Assembly (NCBI RefSeq): GCF_043226085.1
Contig: NZ_CP171225.1
Span: 1,178,001-1,242,000, forward strand
DNA from: Amaricoccus sp003258405
GTDB taxonomy: Bacteria; Pseudomonadota; Alphaproteobacteria; Rhodobacterales; Rhodobacteraceae
DNA length: 64,000 nt
Direction: 5' to 3'
Shown: positions 61,088 through 64,000 of the stretch, in pieces
How positions within the stretch are numbered: the first letter of the stretch is position 1
Layout: every line of letters starts with the position of its first letter
Translations under genes and position numbers: made by a program
Notes under the pieces: model-generated
What the model saw: the letters and a program-made list of their open reading frames with translations, nothing else
The model's database searches: none
What the model was told of the DNA's origin: nothing

Positions 61088-63522
61088 CGGGGCTTCTGGT
61101 TCTCGGCGCGCTGGCGGGGCACTGGCGGCGGCACCGGCTCGAGCTTGCGGCACTTTTCGTGGGGCTTGCGGTGGCGACCGCGCTCTGGAGCGGGGTGCAG
61201 GCGCTGAACGCGGAGGCGCGCGCGAGCTATGCCGAGGCCGGGGCGATGCTCGCCGCCGACCGGCTGGCGGCGGTCCGGGCGCAGGACGGCGGGCTTTTCC
61301 CGCGCGCGGATTACGTCGCGTTGCGCCGGGCGGGCTGGGATGTCTCGCCGGTGCTCGAGGGCAGCTGGCGGCGGGGCGACCTGCGGCTCCGCATCGTCGG
61401 GATCGACCCGCTCACCCTGCCCCGGCAGGCCAGCGCGGGCACGGACGGCGGGTTCGAGGGCGCGGAGAACTTCGTGGCCTTCGTGCGCCCGCCCTGGCGC
61501 GCTCTGGCCGCCGCGAGCACGGTCGCGCGGCTCGAGGGTGTCGAGGGGCTGCCGCCGCTCGAGGTTTCGGCGACACTCCCCCCCGGCACGCTGCTCGTCG
61601 ATATCGGCGCGGCGGAGGCGCTCCTCGGCACGGAGGGCGCGCTCTCGCGCCTCACGCTCGCGCCGGAGGCGGCCGGGCGGCGCCTGCCGCCGGATCTGGC
61701 GGGGCATCTGCGCGTCGAGCCACCCGGCGAGGGCGCGGCGGAGACCGAGCGGCTGACCGAGAGCTTTCATCTCAACCTCACCGCCTTCGGGTTCCTGAGC
61801 TATATCGTCGGGCTCTTCATCGTCTATTCCGCCGCGGGGCTCGCCTTCGAGGAGCGCCGGCCGATGATCCGCACGCTCCGGGCCTGCGGGGTGCCGGCCC
61901 GTCTGCTCGGCGCGGCGCTCCTCGCCGAGATCGTCGTCATCGCCCTCGCCGCGGGGCTTGCGGGAACGGTCGTGGGCTATGTCATCGCCGCGGCGCTGCT
62001 GCCGGATGTGGCCGCGAGCCTTGGCGGGCTCTACGGCGCGCAGGTGGCGGGAAGCCTGAGCCTTTCGCCCTCCTGGTGGCTCGCGGGGCTCGGCATGAGC
62101 GTCCTCGGCGCGCTCGGCGCCTCGGCGGCAAGCCTCTGGCGGACCTGGCGCCTGCCGCTGCTGGCCGCAGCGCGGCCGGAGGCCTGGCTCGGCGCGGAGC
62201 GGCGGCGGCACCGGCTCCAGCTTGGCGCCGCCGCCCTCCTCGCGCTCGGCACGCTCGGGCTCCTCCTCCTCGGCACGGGGCTTCTGGCGGGTTTCGCCGC
62301 GATGGCCGGGCTGCTGCTCGCCGCGGCCCTGGCGCTGCCGCCGCTCCTCGGCGCGATCCTGCGGCATGGCGCGGCGCGGGCGCGGCATCCGGTGGTGCAA
62401 TGGGCCTGGGCCGACAGCCGCCAGGAGCTTCCCGGCCTCTCGCTCGCGCTCATGGCGCTGCTGCTTGCGCTCGCGGTCAATCTCGGGGTCGGCACCATGG
62501 TCGGGAGCTTCCGCGAGACCTTCACCCGCTATCTCGATCAGCGGCTGGCGCAGGAGATCTATGTCCGCGCCGCGGATGGTGCGCAGGCCGAGGCGGTGGC
62601 GGACTGGCTCGCGGCGCGGCCCGGCGTCACCGCCGTGCTGCCCTTCTGGCAGGCCGAGACCCGGATGGCAGGGCGGCCCGCGGAGGTGAACGGCTATGAC
62701 GCTCACGCGACCTACCGGGAGAACTGGCCGCTTCTCGAAGCGCGTCCGGGCGCCTGGGACGACGTGGCGGCGGGCCGCGCGGTCTTCGTCTCCGAACAGC
62801 TCGCCCGGCGCGGCGGCATCGGCCTCGGCGAGACCATCGACATCCCGACGCCCGCCGGCCCCTGGCGGGTGGCGGTCGCGGGCATCCATCCCGATTACGG
62901 CAATCCCGGAGGCCAGATCATCACCGCGCGCGAAGAGGTCGGGCGGCACTGGGCGGAGGCGGACCGCACACGGGTGGGCGCGCGCGCCGATCCCGCCGCG
63001 GTGCCGGAGATCCTCGCCGCGCTGCGCGGGACCTTCGGGCTCGGGCCGGAGCAGGCCTACGATCAGGCGGCGGTGAAGGCCGCCTCGCTCGCGATCTTCG
63101 ACAAGACCTTCGCGGTCACCGTGGCGCTCAACGGGCTCACGCTGGCGGTGGCGGGGGTGGCGCTCCTGACGAACCTGCTGACGCTTGCCAATGCCCGCCT
63201 CGGGCGGCTCGCGCCGGTCTGGGCGGCGGGGCTGACGCCGGCCGCGCTCGCCCGGATCGAGGCGGTGCGGATCGTGGCGCTCGGCGGGCTGACGGCGCTT
63301 GCCGCGCTGCCGCTGGGCCAAGCGGTGGCCTGGATGCTGACGGCGGTCGTCAATGTGCGCGCCTTCGGCTGGCGGCTGCCGGTGGAGATCTTTCCGGGCC
63401 AGTGGGCGAGCGTCATGGGGCTCGCGCTCGCGACCGCCGCCCTCGCCGCGCTCTGGCCCGCCTGGCGGCTGGCGCGTTCCTCGCCGCTGGCGCTGATGCG
63501 GAGGTTCAGCAATGAGCGCTAG
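61084..63522 (+). CDS. FtsX-like ABC transporter permease (AttF/AttG-like)
   Basis: This 812-residue protein has two FtsX-type membrane blocks separated by a periplasmic domain. One helix lies near residues 13-33; helices cluster at about 233-330 and 375-480, and the last ones at about 680-800. The length and the helix distribution fit a fused permease of the AttF/AttG or LolC/LolE type. These transporters move lipoproteins or other cargo out of the inner membrane without a substrate channel. It overlaps the ATPase gene at its start and the AttH-like gene by 11 bases at its end. The cargo is not known. Confidence 0.92.
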   Translation: MTGLLVLGALAGHWRRHRLELAALFVGLAVATALWSGVQALNAEARASYAEAGAMLAADRLAAVRAQDGGLFPRADYVALRRAGWDVSPVLEGSWRRGDLRLRIVGIDPLTLPRQASAGTDGGFEGAENFVAFVRPPWRALAAASTVARLEGVEGLPPLEVSATLPPGTLLVDIGAAEALLGTEGALSRLTLAPEAAGRRLPPDLAGHLRVEPPGEGAAETERLTESFHLNLTAFGFLSYIVGLFIVYSAAGLAFEERRPMIRTLRACGVPARLLGAALLAEIVVIALAAGLAGTVVGYVIAAALLPDVAASLGGLYGAQVAGSLSLSPSWWLAGLGMSVLGALGASAASLWRTWRLPLLAAARPEAWLGAERRRHRLQLGAAALLALGTLGLLLLGTGLLAGFAAMAGLLLAAALALPPLLGAILRHGAARARHPVVQWAWADSRQELPGLSLALMALLLALAVNLGVGTMVGSFRETFTRYLDQRLAQEIYVRAADGAQAEAVADWLAARPGVTAVLPFWQAETRMAGRPAEVNGYDAHATYRENWPLLEARPGAWDDVAAGRAVFVSEQLARRGGIGLGETIDIPTPAGPWRVAVAGIHPDYGNPGGQIITAREEVGRHWAEADRTRVGARADPAAVPEILAALRGTFGLGPEQAYDQAAVKAASLAIFDKTFAVTVALNGLTLAVAGVALLTNLLTLANARLGRLAPVWAAGLTPAALARIEAVRIVALGGLTALAALPLGQAVAWMLTAVVNVRAFGWRLPVEIFPGQWASVMGLALATAALAALWPAWRLARSSPLALMRRFSNER

Positions 63523-64000
63523 GATCTGGCTCGCGGCCCTTGCCCTGCTCGCCGCAACACCCGCCGCGCCGCAGGGCTATGCCGGGCTTGCGACCGATGC
63601 GGAGGGCTATGCCGCCGTCACCGCCCCGGCCCGGCTCGCCTTTCCGCGCGATCACGGGCCGCACCCCGCCTTCCGCATCGAGTGGTGGTATCTGACCGCG
63701 ACGCTCGAGGATGCCGAGGGCCGGGAGTGGGGCGCGCAATGGACGCTCTTCCGCCAGTCGCTCGCGCCGGGGCCCGATCCCGGCGGCTGGGAGAGCACGC
63801 AGGTCTGGCTCGCCCATGCCGCCGTCACCGGCGCGGACACCCACCGCACCGCCGAGACCTATGCCCGCGGCGGCATCGGCCAGGCGGGCGTGACGCTCGG
63901 CCCCTTCCGCGCCTGGATCGACGACTGGGAGATGGCCGCCGCCCCCGCGCCGGGCGATGCGCTCGCCGACATCACGGTGACGGCGCAGGGCGCGGATTTC
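63512..64000 (+). CDS. lipocalin-like/AttH (CrtC-like) domain secreted protein (partial, continues past the window)
   Basis: The frame is open from the ATG at 63512 to the right edge, giving 163 codons. A signal peptide is visible (LAALALLAATPAAPQG). The mature start reads LAFPRDHGPHPAFRIEWWYL and then TATLEDAEGREWGAQWTLFR, the hallmark of the AttH/CrtC family with its paired lipocalin-like barrels. The ABC ATPase, the FtsX-like permease and this protein in overlapping order match the AttE-AttF-AttG-AttH type operon of COG5621. The protein may receive or bind the exported cargo. Confidence 0.9.
   Translation, partial: MSARIWLAALALLAATPAAPQGYAGLATDAEGYAAVTAPARLAFPRDHGPHPAFRIEWWYLTATLEDAEGREWGAQWTLFRQSLAPGPDPGGWESTQVWLAHAAVTGADTHRTAETYARGGIGQAGVTLGPFRAWIDDWEMAAAPAPGDALADITVTAQGADF

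Overview
The window is about 68% GC and carries a gene set typical of the alphaproteobacterial order Rhodobacterales (family Rhodobacteraceae or close kin). The signs are a nuo operon interrupted by small unknown frames, a NuoE with a long C-terminal extension, a CcrM-type GANTC methyltransferase, the mutY/DUF721/dsbA cluster, and a PutA/Lrp-type regulator pair. I saw no rRNA, CRISPR array, phage or transposase gene. One tRNA (Arg, anticodon CCT) is present.

Layout. 1-9.8 kb: the minus-strand respiratory complex I operon nuoABC-orf-D-orf-EF-DUF3291-orf-GH (nuoH runs off the left edge). 10-14.7 kb: the glycine cleavage operon gcvTHP, led by a promoter and a tandem glycine riboswitch. 14.7-24.5 kb: a one-chain ECF sigma/anti-sigma protein, a cation diffusion transporter, an acyl-CoA synthetase/acetyltransferase fusion, a site-2 protease, NAD(P)HX repair, a patatin phospholipase and a membrane-anchored nuclease. 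24.5-32.3 kb: pyruvate carboxylase, a membrane LuxR-type regulator with cytochrome b561 and PepSY protein, a Ca2+/H+ antiporter with a possible leader peptide, and a DUF2092 operon. 32.4-34.3 kb: small enzymes and a TetR/VOC divergent pair with a palindromic operator.

34.4-43.8 kb is bounded by two inverted copies of an AT-rich 71-bp repeat. It holds tRNA-Arg, rnhB, ccrM with clustered GANTC sites in its promoter, a MarR-GNAT fusion, mutY, a DciA-like protein, a DsbA-like protein, a winged-helix/RMF-like protein, thioredoxin 2, a glutamyl-tRNA synthetase and a zincin. 43.9-53 kb contains a sulfatase gene broken by two amber codons, a GlxA regulator/cysteine hydrolase pair, xseA, an FKBP, purD and a decayed Stf0 sulfotransferase. 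53-60 kb has an SDR/SnoaL pair facing a LysR regulator, then a rhomboid protease gene downstream of putA, and the divergent putA regulator. 60.4-64 kb starts a LolCDE/AttEFGH-like ABC export operon that runs off the right edge.

Most of the window is core metabolism and genome maintenance. The parts most worth a second look are the 71-bp inverted repeats, the sigma/anti-sigma fusion, the paralogous small membrane proteins inside the nuo operon, the double-amber sulfatase and the winged-helix/RMF fusion. I found no clear new defence or mobile system.
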